This document shows, piece by piece, positions 11,733 to 22,933 of a DNA stretch of 64,000 bases. How positions within the stretch are numbered: the first letter of the stretch is position 1; each line of letters starts with the position of its first letter. The DNA is taken from positions 26,686,628 through 26,750,627 of the forward strand of contig NC_084897.1 of the NCBI RefSeq assembly GCF_958979055.1. The letters run 5' to 3'. The notes beneath the pieces are model-generated. The model saw nothing but the letters and a program-made list of their open reading frames with translations. It was not told the origin of the DNA and searched no databases. The DNA comes from Alnus glutinosa (Eukaryota; Streptophyta; Magnoliopsida; Fagales; Betulaceae). The position numbers and the translations under genes were made by a program.

Positions 11733-12802
11733 CAGAAAGTCGTCGTATAGGGAATGGAAGAAAAACCCCCAAACTCTCTATCAGCACCCGTCCGCCCCCT
11801 TCTTTCAGTTCTTTGATATATATTTCGTTCTCGTTTTGTTCCAAATTAAGCTTCCATGCAATTACTAAAATGTCCTTGGAGTCTATTAGATCAACCCATT
11901 ATATAGAATCATGTTATTTTCACAAACGTTTTTATTAACAAAAATCTGAATTTAAATCCATTATTTGCTGTTTCAGATATTTGCTTAATTTTATGGATAA
12001 TGCATTTTTTTTTTTTTTTTTATTTTTTATTTTTTTTTTTGTCGGCGTTTTTTGAGGTTTTGGCCAATACTTCTCTGAATTTTAGAAATTGTTTTTACAG
12101 TTAAAAAAGTTGATAGAATTGGATACTATGTCACGTTAGCACCAATCATAACACGTCGCTTACAATAAAAAAAATATTAAAAAAAAAGTATAAAATATAT
12201 ATTAAAAGAGGGAGAAAAAAAAATTCAAAAAAGAAGAATGACAAAGGATTGTTGCCGATTTATGAGTTGTTAGGGAGAGCTAAAACTTGACAAATAATGA
12301 TCCTCTCCATTTCAATTAGTGTATTTAAGAGGGATAAAATGATCCAAAAAATAAAATGACAATTTTATCCCTCATAAATTTCACTAACCGGCTATTCTCC
12401 ATTTCATTTAAAATGGAGATAATCCGTTTCTAAAATTGGCCAATTGCCAATTTATGAGTTGATAGGGAGAGCAATAAATTGATCCATACTAAATAATTGA
12501 TGTTTCCATAAGAATTTGGATGGAGCAATTCAGAGTATAATCAATGCAAGTGACTAGGGAAAGCCATACATTACTTCATATTTGATAACTAATGCTTTTA
12601 TTTGTGAAAAACATGATTGCATATTGAATCAGGCTGAGAACTGTACAGAAAATACTTACATCTCTGTATATAAAGGCCAACTAACCCATCAATACAAGGG
12701 TTAACCTAATGGTACAACAATTACACAACGTGCAAGGAAAGTTAAGTACAAAACGTTGGGCCCAACACTAGGCTTGGACCTATATAATTTAACAGTACTA
12801 TT
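11733..12802. other. AT-rich spacer upstream of the hnRNP H/F-type gene
   Basis: Contains long T and A runs (about 12006-12040 and 12165-12235). An imperfect direct repeat of about 30 bases is centred on TTTATGAGTTG and GGGAGAGC, at about 12250-12282 and 12440-12472. No coding gene is supported. Confidence 0.45.
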
Positions 12803-12817
12803 AATGTAACTTGAATG

Positions 12818-12940
12818 TTTTTTTTTTTTTTTTTTTTTTTAACATGTCCAGAGATGAGGGAGATTCGAACTAGTGACCTCCACTTTATAAGGCGTGGTCC
12901 CCAACCAATTGAGTTACTTCTTAAGACAAAAAAAAAAAAA
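12818..12940 (-). mobile_element. tRNA-derived SINE with 15-base target-site duplication
   Basis: Read on the minus strand, an A-box-like run TAACTCAATTGGTTGGGG is followed about 30 bases later by a B-box-like GGTCACTAGTTCGAATC, then a short body ending in poly(A) (seen as poly-T at about 12818-12840 on the plus strand). The 15-base sequence AATGTAACTTGAATG lies at 12803-12817 and again, identical, at 12941-12955. The perfect duplication points to a fairly recent insertion. An unusual second homopolymer (14-15 A on the plus strand) lies at the other end. No coding capacity. Confidence 0.85.
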
Positions 12941-12977
12941 AATGTAACTTGAATGTAGTATATGAATAAATAGTCAA

Positions 12978-13077
12978 GAGTAATGCTACTCGTTACACAT
13001 ATTTATTGTATTCGTTTCACACCAATTGACGCAACATATAACGATGTAAAATAGGAAATGATGAATAGCATTATTCG
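12978..13077. mobile_element. 100-base MITE next to the pseudokinase stop
   Basis: The left end GAGTAATGCTACTCGTTAC and the right end (reverse complement CGAATAATGCTATTCATCA) form an imperfect terminal inverted repeat. Flanks TAGTCAA and TAATCAA may be a duplicated target. The element ends three bases short of the stop codon of the pseudokinase gene, so it must lie in that gene's 3' untranslated region. Confidence 0.65.
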
Positions 13078-13080
13078 TAA

Positions 13081-14109
13081 TCAAGGCATGAACCTTTCGA
13101 TTCGCCTGAGTTCTTTTGTAACATCAACCATCGTCGGCCTCATTTCCGGATTCTCATCCATACATCTCAGGACAAGCTCCCGCACTGCCTGCAATTGCTG
13201 CTCCACACCAGCACCTCCTTCCTCTGCTAGGATTGCAGGATCCACAATCTCACTTATAGTGCACTTTCTTATGTAATTAACCAAGCTATCTTCATGAGTA
13301 GTTGCTTGGGGAACATAACTACGTTGTCCTGTTGAAAGCACCAATAGAAGCATACCGAAGCTATAGACATCAGTCTTCTCCGTTGCCCTGCCTGTAGCTA
13401 AATAGTTGGGGCATAAGAAGCCGTAGCTCCCATGCACCTTATCTTCTATGTGAGTTTCGCCTTCAGGGATTGGTATGGAGAGTGAAAAATCAGCCAGTTT
13501 GGGAACATTATGTTGGTCTAAGAATATATTTCCAGGTTTAATATCCCTGTGAATGATGGGTCTGGAGAAGGCAGTGTGGATATATGAAATTGCATGAGCA
13601 ATCTCCCTTGCAATCTTTAACCTGATCTGCCACGCCATGGGCGGATGTTCCCGTGGATATCCGTGAATATTACATTGATAAACTCGTTCGGAAAGGAATC
13701 CATTGCCAGCAAATTCAAACACTAGAGTAGGAAGTTGGGTCTCAAGGCAGCATCCTACCAGCCGAAGAACATTTTTGTGAGAGCTCGTCTTTGCAGACAT
13801 GGCTATATCAGTGAAGGAAAAGTCTGAAAATGTCGAGTCCTCCGCATACTTCTTAATGGAAACAATCCGGCCGTCGAGAGAACCCTTGTACCATGTATAC
13901 CACTGGCTGACTTGCAGAACACAGCCCTGATCGTAGTTATTCGTTGCACGCCTCAGCTCTTCATAGGAGAAGCCACGGATGGGAATAGGCCTGCCATCGC
14001 AATAGGCAACCAGCTTCTCCAGTAGCACGCCTCCATTCTTTTCAAACGCTTTCTTTCTCTCTCCTTTTGACCCACCCAACCGGCGATTCCCGACAAGTTT
14101 TATAACCAT
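13081..14109 (-). CDS. ZED1-related (ZRK-type) receptor-like pseudokinase
   Basis: A single exon of 342 residues, the usual length for the ZRK family (ZED1 is about 336). There is no signal peptide or transmembrane segment, so it should be cytoplasmic. After a basic N-terminus, FSYEELRRATNNYDQG (about 47-62) opens the kinase fold. The Gly-rich loop is not recognisable. VSIK (Lys86) and HRD (187-189) are kept, but the alpha-C Glu appears to be Ile, DFG is DFS (207-209) and the APE motif is degenerate. In Arabidopsis, ZRKs such as ZED1 and RKS1 act as adaptors for the NLR ZAR1 and sense pathogen effector action on RLCK VII kinases; a similar immune role is inferred. A catalytically weak kinase is the alternative. 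Only one copy is in the window, although ZRKs often occur in clusters. Confidence 0.9.
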   Translation of the reverse strand: MVIKLVGNRRLGGSKGERKKAFEKNGGVLLEKLVAYCDGRPIPIRGFSYEELRRATNNYDQGCVLQVSQWYTWYKGSLDGRIVSIKKYAEDSTFSDFSFTDIAMSAKTSSHKNVLRLVGCCLETQLPTLVFEFAGNGFLSERVYQCNIHGYPREHPPMAWQIRLKIAREIAHAISYIHTAFSRPIIHRDIKPGNIFLDQHNVPKLADFSLSIPIPEGETHIEDKVHGSYGFLCPNYLATGRATEKTDVYSFGMLLLVLSTGQRSYVPQATTHEDSLVNYIRKCTISEIVDPAILAEEGGAGVEQQLQAVRELVLRCMDENPEMRPTMVDVTKELRRIERFMP

Positions 14110-15475
14110 TCTTAGTATATAATCTCGCTCGATCTCCTCTCCACGATCGATCTGCAGGAATTGGACGTTGGCCTAAACTTTTTTAATACCCCTCCCTGAC
14201 GACCGCGAAAGCAGAGGAAATTTCGTCGGAAGAAAGAGGAGCCATCGTTGCTATTTCCGAGGGTCAACGCAATTGGTTGGGCGGCATGTTCTACGCGGAA
14301 AGCCTCTCTTCTCTCTCACACAAATGCTCTCTATCTACGCTAAGAGTATTCTATTGTTTGTGCATTTTAAAAACTATTGCATTTGCTTTTCAGATGCTAA
14401 AAAATGTCACTCTTGTTAAGTTGTAAAAATTTTTATACAAACTGGTCTGTAAAAACTTTATGTCCATAAAATTATGGACACAAATTTCTTAGAAATTGGG
14501 TTGCGGGAGATTTATTACAAATTAGCTTTTAAAAGTGGCATGTTTCGCTTAACATGTAAGAAATACATATTTTTTTAATAATATTAATAAGAACATGTGT
14601 TTTGCTGAATTGTAACAATTTTTCTACAATCTAATTTGTAAAAAAATAAAATAAAAATAAAAATTAATTCTTACATGCTATGCTAAGAAACACGTAACAG
14701 TTTTATAAAGAGTCTTGTATAAAATTTATGCCCCTATTGTTATTGCTATTATTTTTTTTATGTATTATTTTAATATCCAGTAATAACTCATGCTTTGTTT
14801 AATCCTGATAGATTTTAACTTTATCTGTATTCTCCACCACCAAAAGTTTGGTTGCATTACCAAAATCATAAGAGAGGCTTCTATATCGTCTTCCTAAATA
14901 AAAATTTCAGATTGAGATCAATACGTCTTATTTGGTCGTTAATTAAAATAAACTACCCAAATAAAGGGAAATGAGAAATACATAAATAAATAAATAAATA
15001 AAAAAGGGGTAGAGAATCCAACAAAAGCCCCAATACAACCAATACAGTGCATAGGTACAACCTAAAAACTATTGAGAATGATTCAAATAAATAGACCGGC
15101 CCACTGGTTTGGCCACCGAAAAAGACAGTTTGAAGTCGCAAAGCAGTATCAAAACTGCCTACACTACACCAATTGCAGCAATCGTTTATTTTTCAATAAA
15201 TATGTTCGGATTGCCTATAACAATGATTTTATCACATATTTATTTAATGTATATTTAGACTATTTATCTGGGGCTGTGTCTATGGCCTTTTACAAGAGGC
15301 TAATTTATTATTTACTACTCCACTATTCTGAATTTACATGTAGGCCAAATAAATAATAAACAAAATAATGTACATCGTTACAGGAAATGGATATGAAATT
15401 GTTTTCCTTGAAATTCAGAAAGCAAAAATTATACATTTTCTGAGTGAGAAGGTAGTAATCACCATAATCCTTTTT
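14110..15475. other. AT-rich spacer between pseudokinase and GET1
   Basis: Holds the pseudokinase upstream region and, at its right end, the GET1 3' untranslated region. A short AAAT repeat lies near 14982-15002. No gene is supported. Confidence 0.45.
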
Positions 15476-18400
15476 CTACTTGGAGAGTCGACAGACAAGT
15501 TTGCTTACTCTTGTAGATATTACTAACCAAGGTATTATCCCAACCTGCAGTAACATTAGGAGACCAATCAGAAGCAATATTAGGAAACACATATGCACTG
15601 GAATACATGCTTTGGTAAGTAAACTCTCCCTCTATCATACACATAACCTTTTATTATTTTTCTGGATGAGTAATTTACAGGTTCAGTTGAGTAAACAGTT
15701 GCGCTCATGGCCCAACACTTTCATGTAGGATATGGACAAGGGTTTTCATCTATTTCATGGTAATGATTTAAAATAGTTACATCTAACGGTATATATATGA
15801 AGTCAATGTTAGCACATTTTTTTAAAAAATAAAATACTTCTTATACACCATTAGATACACCAACTTTAAATTCTGACTATAAAATGAATACTTCTCCATT
15901 TCATTTCCTATTCCGTAGGATATGGCCTCATGAGCCGAGTACATTGTCAAGCATTTAATTTAACACATAATGCATGCAAAAGAATCCTAATGTAGGAGCA
16001 TTGTGAAAATAGGAAATCTCACCGGGATTCTTCTTCTTCTAATCAGTACAAGGAAATCTCCTCAGTTACCTCCTTTTGTCTAATAAAAGAATAAGATCCT
16101 AAACTTATTAGGACAAGGTTCAAAGAAGATGGTCCTTTCCTCTTTTTGTCCAATAAAAGAAAAATATACTAAAAATTTTAGGACTAGGTTCAAAGAAGAT
16201 GGTTCTAAGAGCATTATGAGATTACTAGCTCCATAAAGTACACGATGTCAACTGCTAGGAGGTGTTCATCCAAGTACATCGGTGAATGGTTACCACGATA
16301 ACACCCACTTCAAAGCTTTTTCTGTCATCAGGTTGCACCAAGTGTGTTCTTCTCTTGAAAAATAAATTTCCATGTAATCTTTCTAAAATATTTCCAACAA
16401 TTTAAGATACACTAAAGCCGGTATAGGAAGTGAGGCTCAGCCCAGCCATTTCTCAGTGGATGACTAGTGTAACAAATTTCCCATTCTTCACATAGGGCTT
16501 CTCTTATAGAGGATATAAGGAAATAATAAGAGAAGAGAAAAAGTCAAAGGTTATTTACCATAACATTGTTGTTCAATGTACCTCCGGCCCTCCAAGATAA
16601 CACCCTCCCTGCAAAGAAAAATAAAAAGTAGATACATAAATACAAAATAGGGCAAGAATATTCGGGATAGTTTCAATCATGCCTACCAGTGGAAGGACAT
16701 TTGGAAAGTACATCATAATTTTATTAGCTGAATAAAATTTTAAACAGAATGGTGTGGGTGGAAATGAAAATCAACATAAAATTTGGAGGCCACCATAACC
16801 ATAAGTATTGTCTTACGGAGGTCACCATAACCATAAGTATTATCTTACAGTTGACCGTGTTTTCTAAGCAAAACCAAACACCGAGAAATGTAGAAAATGT
16901 TTTACCGAAAATGTTTTATGTCGAAACAAACGGAGTCTTAGTTTAGAAAAGCATGTCATAAGCTGATCAATCAAACTACAAGTACACAAAGCAGAACTGC
17001 AAGGGCATAAGCAAACATAGTAAAATGATTAATGGCAAGAAGCATTACCAAAGGGTTGCACAAGTTGCTGAGATATGGTGGCAACCGGAACCCTCCAAAA
17101 CCAGCAAATGAGCGCAAAATATGTCAAAACCTACAAGACACAACCAGATCAATAAACTCTTTGCAACTCAACCAAGGGAGCAAGTTAACTTGACAAATCC
17201 TCAAAATACTCCAAAATCACCTTAGAGAGAAACAGAACTTTCAGATACAAATCATATGACATTTTCATTTCCTTGCTCTCTGATTCTTGATCTGGAAATC
17301 AGTGAAGTGTCAGAAGCTTAAAACTAGAACAATAAAACAAATTAACAGAAGCCTCATAATTTCCAACCTGGAAGACACGGATGGAAGAAAAGAAAGCAGC
17401 AGGAATTAATAATTTCAATTGAAATATGAAATAAACAGATAAAGCCCAAAAACATCCAGAAAAAAGGATCTCCTAAGGGGTTTTTTTTTAAAAAAAATAT
17501 ATATATTTTAAGTTTTGCAAAATGGCAGTGCGAAAGCTACATTAGACATAAATGAATTAATAGAATAATAGTTGACATAATAAATCTAAAGGAAGCTAGT
17601 AGGCTGATAACTCAAGACAATGAACGACGCAACCACTAAGCAGCAAACAATTGCCATAATAGTGCAATTGATCATTCAACAAATTAGATTCAATATAAAT
17701 TTATAAATTAAACATGCTGACAAGTCCCTTAAATGAGTAAATATAAGTGAATGAGTTGAGCTGCAAATTATCTCACAATTTGCAAGTTCCTTCTCCTTGG
17801 TGGCTGCTAACCTCCTAAGTTTTGCAGCTTGTGCGAATGTTGATGGCCTGCAATCAACAAAGAAGCAAATCATATGGTCATGTTGATATTTAACATAGAC
17901 TCTTTGAAAGGTAAATTGATATTTAAGACCAAAATATTCCATTAAGTTCCACCCTTGATGTTGCAAGCACGCTTGGGGGACTACATGTGTTTAGGAAAAA
18001 ACGCTGGAGATTAATTAAGAGAGAGAGAGAGAGAGGATAGAATGTCGTATTCAGGTTAGAATATTATAGTCAATCTAAATTCTTCCAATGAGATCAATAG
18101 TATTAATCAGCATAATTAGATTGCTCGATTCATCGTAAATAGATACCCGACAAGCATAATTTTTTAATTTTTTTTTTTTAAAAAAGGGACTTAATTCTAG
18201 ACACTACAACTATTCTAGGGTCCTCACTGGGCAACATACTTTAAAAGCACTACAAGCTTTTGGAATAATTACAAACATCGCATGACACATAATGATATAC
18301 CACTAATGGTTAAACATCACAAACTGTTTTGCCAAGTTAGTTGTTTCATAAGAAAACTAATACCCACGAAATGTTGTTTAGACTTAATCAGAGTTTTGAT

Positions 18401-19724
18401 ATTAGTGCCCCTACTAAGGGTGCAAAATAGATGAACAAACTCCACCAACAAGGGAAAGGCAATGCAAGGATGATTAGAAGTGTTATATCTCAATGGCAAC
18501 AATGTCAATCATGACAAGCAGCAGGTCACAAATAGGACACAAATTTTATTTCATTTGAGTCGGCATTTACTATCCATGAGACATTTCAAAGTACAACTGT
18601 CAATTAACACAAATAAAACCCAAAGTTAAACAACATATGCCTAAGGTTTTTCAGGCAAACATATACAACTAAACCCAAAGCTAATCATATCAAATAAGAA
18701 GATACTAACATCGCAAAACATGAGTGTAAATGCCCATGAATAAAACAAACTTAGATGGAGAGGTGAGGAAAGAGACTTCACATAAACCTCTAGAATCACT
18801 CACTGTGACAAGGAGCTCGCTTCTTTCAGTAGTTGATTTATCTCTCCACGCAATTGGATTACTACTGCACTCTTGGATCCTTTCTGAAAATAAATCACAT
18901 GAACTAATAAGAGTTTATTTAAGAACAGGCAACTTAAGTAGAAATCAACTTCATGTGCCTCACTGCCGATATTATACTAAGAATAGTAAACTTCAATTAC
19001 TCAAAGAAATTTGTAACCTTAAATAATATACATCTCAGATATCCAATACAGGAGTAATCTCTTGGTTCCTGTACAACAGATAATTATGGCATGGGAAACG
19101 AGCAGACCAAAATCTTTCCCTGAGAAGACCAGCTTATAATTATTGCAGTTAAGAACCATTATTTATATCTATATCTATATTTATATACATCTATCTATTT
19201 ATCCATTAATCTATCTATCTATGAATACACACGCACACAGATACGTGTGTGTGTGTGAACTGCTACGTTGCAGACAATCATAATTTTCAATGCCCAACCT
19301 TTCAAAAAATTAAAAGATAACCTAAGATTCATAATCTGAATTTCAGTTAAGCTTTCTGTTAACAGTAATTTTGGTTTAATTCGAATTTCTGAAAGAATGA
19401 TGATATAAAATCAACAAATTTAGAACAAAATTCAATTCTATAATGTGCCACAGATTCATACAAACTATCAAGTATCACGATCATTCCTAAGCAATAATGC
19501 GATGCCACCTCTACTCGCAATCGTATTCCAACTCACAGAAATCACACGACAATATTTGAATCTTCAATTTATTAGCACACAGGAATCGAATGAAGATTGG
19601 AATTTATCTGAAGGTACCTTTTTTAAGTGTTCGAGCCACCTGGAGAGGAGCTGGAAGCTGATGACGATCATGAAGATTAGAGGAGCTGCGAGCGAGCCTC
19701 GGTGTTCTTGGGTTTCTTCTCCTC

Positions 19725-19728
<4 letters not shown>
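15476..19728 (-). CDS. GET1: GET1/WRB tail-anchored-protein insertion receptor, 7 exons
   Basis: Minus-strand exons 19728-19618, 18883-18804, 17847-17777, 17291-17221, 17130-17049, 16608-16559 and 15544-15476 join in phase to 177 residues. TM1 covers about residues 13-32 (LAAPLIFMIVISFQLLSRWL). A coiled-coil follows at about 40-95, with QLLKEASSLSQPSTFAQAAK and LRRLAATKEKEL. TM2 is at about 104-124 (KVLFLSKVLTYFALICWFW) and TM3 at about 156-170 (VGIIPWLVISTRVSK). This order and length match plant GET1, homologue of yeast Get1 and animal WRB. With GET2/CAML it forms the ER-membrane receptor for the GET3 ATPase and inserts tail-anchored proteins such as SNAREs; the coiled-coil docks GET3. A GA microsatellite sits directly upstream of the ATG. 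Intron 6 carries a tandem duplication. Confidence 0.94.
16070..16205. repeat. Tandem duplication, two units of about 68 bases
   Basis: Two adjacent diverged copies in GET1 intron 6 share CCTCYTTTTGTCYAATAAAA at their starts and GGTTCAAAGAAGATGGT near their ends. Confidence 0.8.
16784..16850. repeat. Tandem duplication, two units of about 33 bases
   Basis: Two near-identical copies of a unit containing CACCATAACCATAAGTATT in GET1 intron 5, differing at only two or three positions. Confidence 0.85.
18019..18035. repeat. GA microsatellite in GET1 intron 2
   Basis: A short perfect GA dinucleotide run. Confidence 0.85.

Positions 19729-19763
<35 letters not shown>
19729..19763. repeat. CT/GA microsatellite at the GET1 start codon
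   Basis: About 17 CT units on the plus strand, which read as GA in the 5' leader of GET1, ending directly at its ATG. GA runs at plant gene starts can bind BBR/BPC factors; that role here is inference. Confidence 0.85.
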
Positions 19764-19766
<3 letters not shown>

Positions 19767-22700
19767 CGATTCTTCGTTGTTCTTGCCGTGACAAAGGAGG
19801 GATTATGGTGAAAGAAGATCGGTTAAATGCTCGGGCCGAGCCGGAACTGGACTCTCATGGAGCGGGTTAGCAACGGTTAAGGGGTCCAAGGCTTTGGCTA
19901 GAAGCCCGGTCTGTCAACCATGCAGATTTTTGGGATTGTGGTGTGACTCAAACGGATGAAAAATAATGCATGCATTAAATTTATTCCAATTAGATTTTGT
20001 CATTGCATTTATTTTAATATAAAATGGTTTCTGAAGAAAAATTGTTCAATTCAGTATTTTTTTTTCTTTTATTGTTTCCTTAATATCAAATATATTTTTC
20101 TATTGAATCTATAAATCAATAATAATAAAAAAAAGGCTCAAAATTATCACCCAATACTATTGTCAACAATTTTTAAGAATAATAATACACCACAAGAATA
20201 TACAGATGGGGGAGGGACTATGAGGGGGAAGGAGCTTTTTATCTTTTATTTTTTATTTTTTAGGGGAAGGAGGGTGAGATAATTGGTCTTTAATTATTAT
20301 TATTATTATTATTTTTTATTTTTTAACAATGGTTGATCCCAAGGGTTAATAGGCATTGCTATATAAACCCAATAAAATGAGGGTGAGATGAAGGTGTAAT
20401 ATGTAATATTATTCTTTAATTTTTGGAGATGTGGTGGGAGAGAGAAAGCAATATGAATTTTGAAAAATGACTCATGCTTTTAGAGATGCCTAAACAATTA
20501 TTCTCAAATGGAAATAAAGTTATTGTTGACCCAAAAATCAATTTGACCTAAGTATTTGGTACGAAAACAATGTTGCAAAATTTGTTTCAATCTAACAATA
20601 TTCCCTAAGTCATTTCCAATATTAATCATAATAGCATCTACATATAATGAAATGCTGAATGATTCATCTGGCATATGTAAAGACTAAACTCTAATATTGT
20701 TTCAAAAAACTTCACAAACCATACTTTCAGTGAATGTGTTGATCATACAAGGCCTTATTCAAACTTACATACATCTCCATAATACCCCCTAAACAACAAA
20801 TCCAAGTGGGTTGCTAATGTCGGATTAGTAGAAATTTAAAGTATAAAAATTCCAACATTGGGGTTTTTATAGTATCAAAATTCTATTAACTATTGGGCTT
20901 TGAGGTTGGTGGACAACATCAAGCTTGTCCCATGATTTTGATTTTACTCCTTAAAAAAATAAAAAAAATCCAACATAATAGTTTTTACAAGCTTTCGTGG
21001 AATCACATTCCAAGGCTTCTATAGATATATAATTAGTGGACCATACCACCAATTTTATCAGAATAAAAGTATAAAATCTTTTCTATAGCAAGGTCAGCTT
21101 TCATTGATAATTGACCAGATGAACTTTGGAGTGAACCTCGTGGCTCACAATAACAGGACACAAAGAAAAATGATTATTGTACAACTTACTAGCACAACTC
21201 TTACACAACTCAAGACATATTGGTAGGACCCATGCATGGTGAGACTTGTGTAAGTGGATTGTGCAACAAACACATTCCGAACACAAAATATATTAGACAA
21301 GTACATTGCACGATCTAATAAATAAAGTGATTGATGGGAAGTATGAGAACCAAGCAAAACAATAAGTACAATACTTCAAGCAAAATGGGCCAACCAAGCC
21401 AGTTGTATACTCTATCCCATAGCCATTTCTTTGTTGTGAGGCATCATTTTTTGGTATGCTTGGTCCCCGCAAGGCTTACTTGTTGATAACTCACTTGTAC
21501 CCAATAATTAGGGTGGGTATCGGTCAAATTGGTAATAATAGAGGGTATCTCATTTACAGCTCCGATAAGGTCGGTGAAGTCAATAATGTTCATTCCGACA
21601 TGGGCAATTTCGAGAACTACATTAACGAAAGCTCAACCTATTATATTAACAACTACATCACATAGAGCGCGCACAAGGAGGGGAAAGGAGAGGAAGGTGT
21701 CACCAGTAACAACTTCGATGGGTCTGTCAAGGACAAAGAGACTAGAGAGGCAATCATGAGAGAGAGACCGAGTCTAAGAAGTGAGAGGAAGCACAATAGG
21801 GTTAGAGAAAGAGATAATTATATATTAAGTTCAAAACGACGTTGTTTTAATTTTAAAAATAAAAACAGACAAACTTGCGGTTCGGATCAAAAACAGACTT
21901 CTCAATTTTTATATCGACTATCGAATTGAACTGACTTGGGTAGAATTTTCATAAGCCGACCCATAAGTTAAGTTGGTTGATAAAATTTGGGGCTACTGAT
22001 AATCCAATCTATCCAACCATAGAGAGCTCATTGGGCCCGATGGCAACTGAAATACCCATTGCCGAAGAGCCCTTAAAGCCCATCCACCAAGGAGCTCGCT
22101 AGCCTATCAAGGACATTAGGAACAAACAGACCAAAAAAGAGCCCATCAGCCTAGCCCAAAGGCCTGCCATATTCCAAGACCATAATACACATATACCACG
22201 TGGGTAAAATGAAATCCGTATAAAAAAAATAAAATAAAATCCCGTATGTACATATCAGAAGTCAAATTATAAATATCAAGCCAGCAATTTGACATAATTA
22301 ACCTTCAAGGCAATAGTATCAGAAAGCAGAAACATCAATCAGTCTTTGTGGTCCCCTGGTGAGTCCCAACTCCCAAGTACCAGCTATACCACCCCTCGGA
22401 CTCGGACTCGGAGAGTCGTAGCATCAAGGGGCAGGGCTAGATTTGTCATTCCACGCACAAAGAACCTCACGTGTCCAGTCCGTGACTGTTGAGCCAGCGA
22501 TTTTTGAGAAGAAACACACAAGAAAGCACAAACGACTAAACGAGCATAAAAGAGAGCTTCGGAAAAGCCAATAGAGTGAGAGCACACGGATAGAAGACGT
22601 GGCAAAAGATTTTTGAAATCCCGCCTAAACCCGGACTTCAATTCGTTCGTGATTCAATTTTAATTTCCTAGCGTGTTTTTTTTTTGGGCCACGCCTCTCT

Positions 22701-22823
22701 CAAGCCCCTTCTTATCTCTCTTTCTCTCACACACACATACCACCACACCAGCAAAGCAAAAGCGTTAATATCTCTCATCTCTCTCTCTATTTTTCTCTTT
22801 GCCTCCTTAGTTTTCTTCTGGGA
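19764..22823. other. Intergenic region between GET1 and HMGB (divergent pair)
   Basis: No conserved gene is recognised in about 3 kb. A short ATT repeat lies at about 20299-20312. The part at about 21505-22000 looks like a degenerate DNA transposon remnant. CT-rich and CA-rich tracts near 22715-22790 lead into the HMGB promoter. Confidence 0.45.
21505..22000. mobile_element. Possible degenerate hAT-like element
   Basis: One end reads AGGGTGGGTATCGGTCAAAT and the far part contains GCGGTTCGGATC and CATAAGCCGACCCATAAGTT, a composition typical of plant hAT ends. No intact inverted repeats, target duplication or transposase frame could be defined, so the limits are approximate. Confidence 0.25.
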
Positions 22824-22848
22824 AAACCCTAACCCTAAAGGTATAAAT
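22824..22848 (+). promoter_or_regulatory. Double telo-box and TATA-like element of HMGB
   Basis: AAACCCTAACCCTAAA (about 22824-22839) is followed at once by GTATAAATC (TATAAAT at about 22842-22848), some 90 bases upstream of the HMGB start codon. The spacing fits a core promoter with a leader of about 60 bases. Confidence 0.6.
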
Positions 22849-22933
22849 CGCCTACTCTGACCGAATCGCACCGGTTTTCACTGGTTTCCGACCGTTTCTC
22901 ACAGTTTTCGTCGTTTTCGTGCAGAAAATCGCT

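Noticed and set aside
19445-19870. 141-codon plus-strand frame with a Leu-Ser run
   Set aside because: It is antisense to GET1 exon 1 and the Leu-Ser run is simply the CT microsatellite.
21456-21759. Overlapping plus-strand frames in the GET1-HMGB spacer
   Set aside because: They show no protein-family motif and overlap a probable transposon remnant.
22384-22641. 85-codon minus-strand frame upstream of HMGB
   Set aside because: No conserved motif, and it lies in the promoter-proximal region of HMGB.
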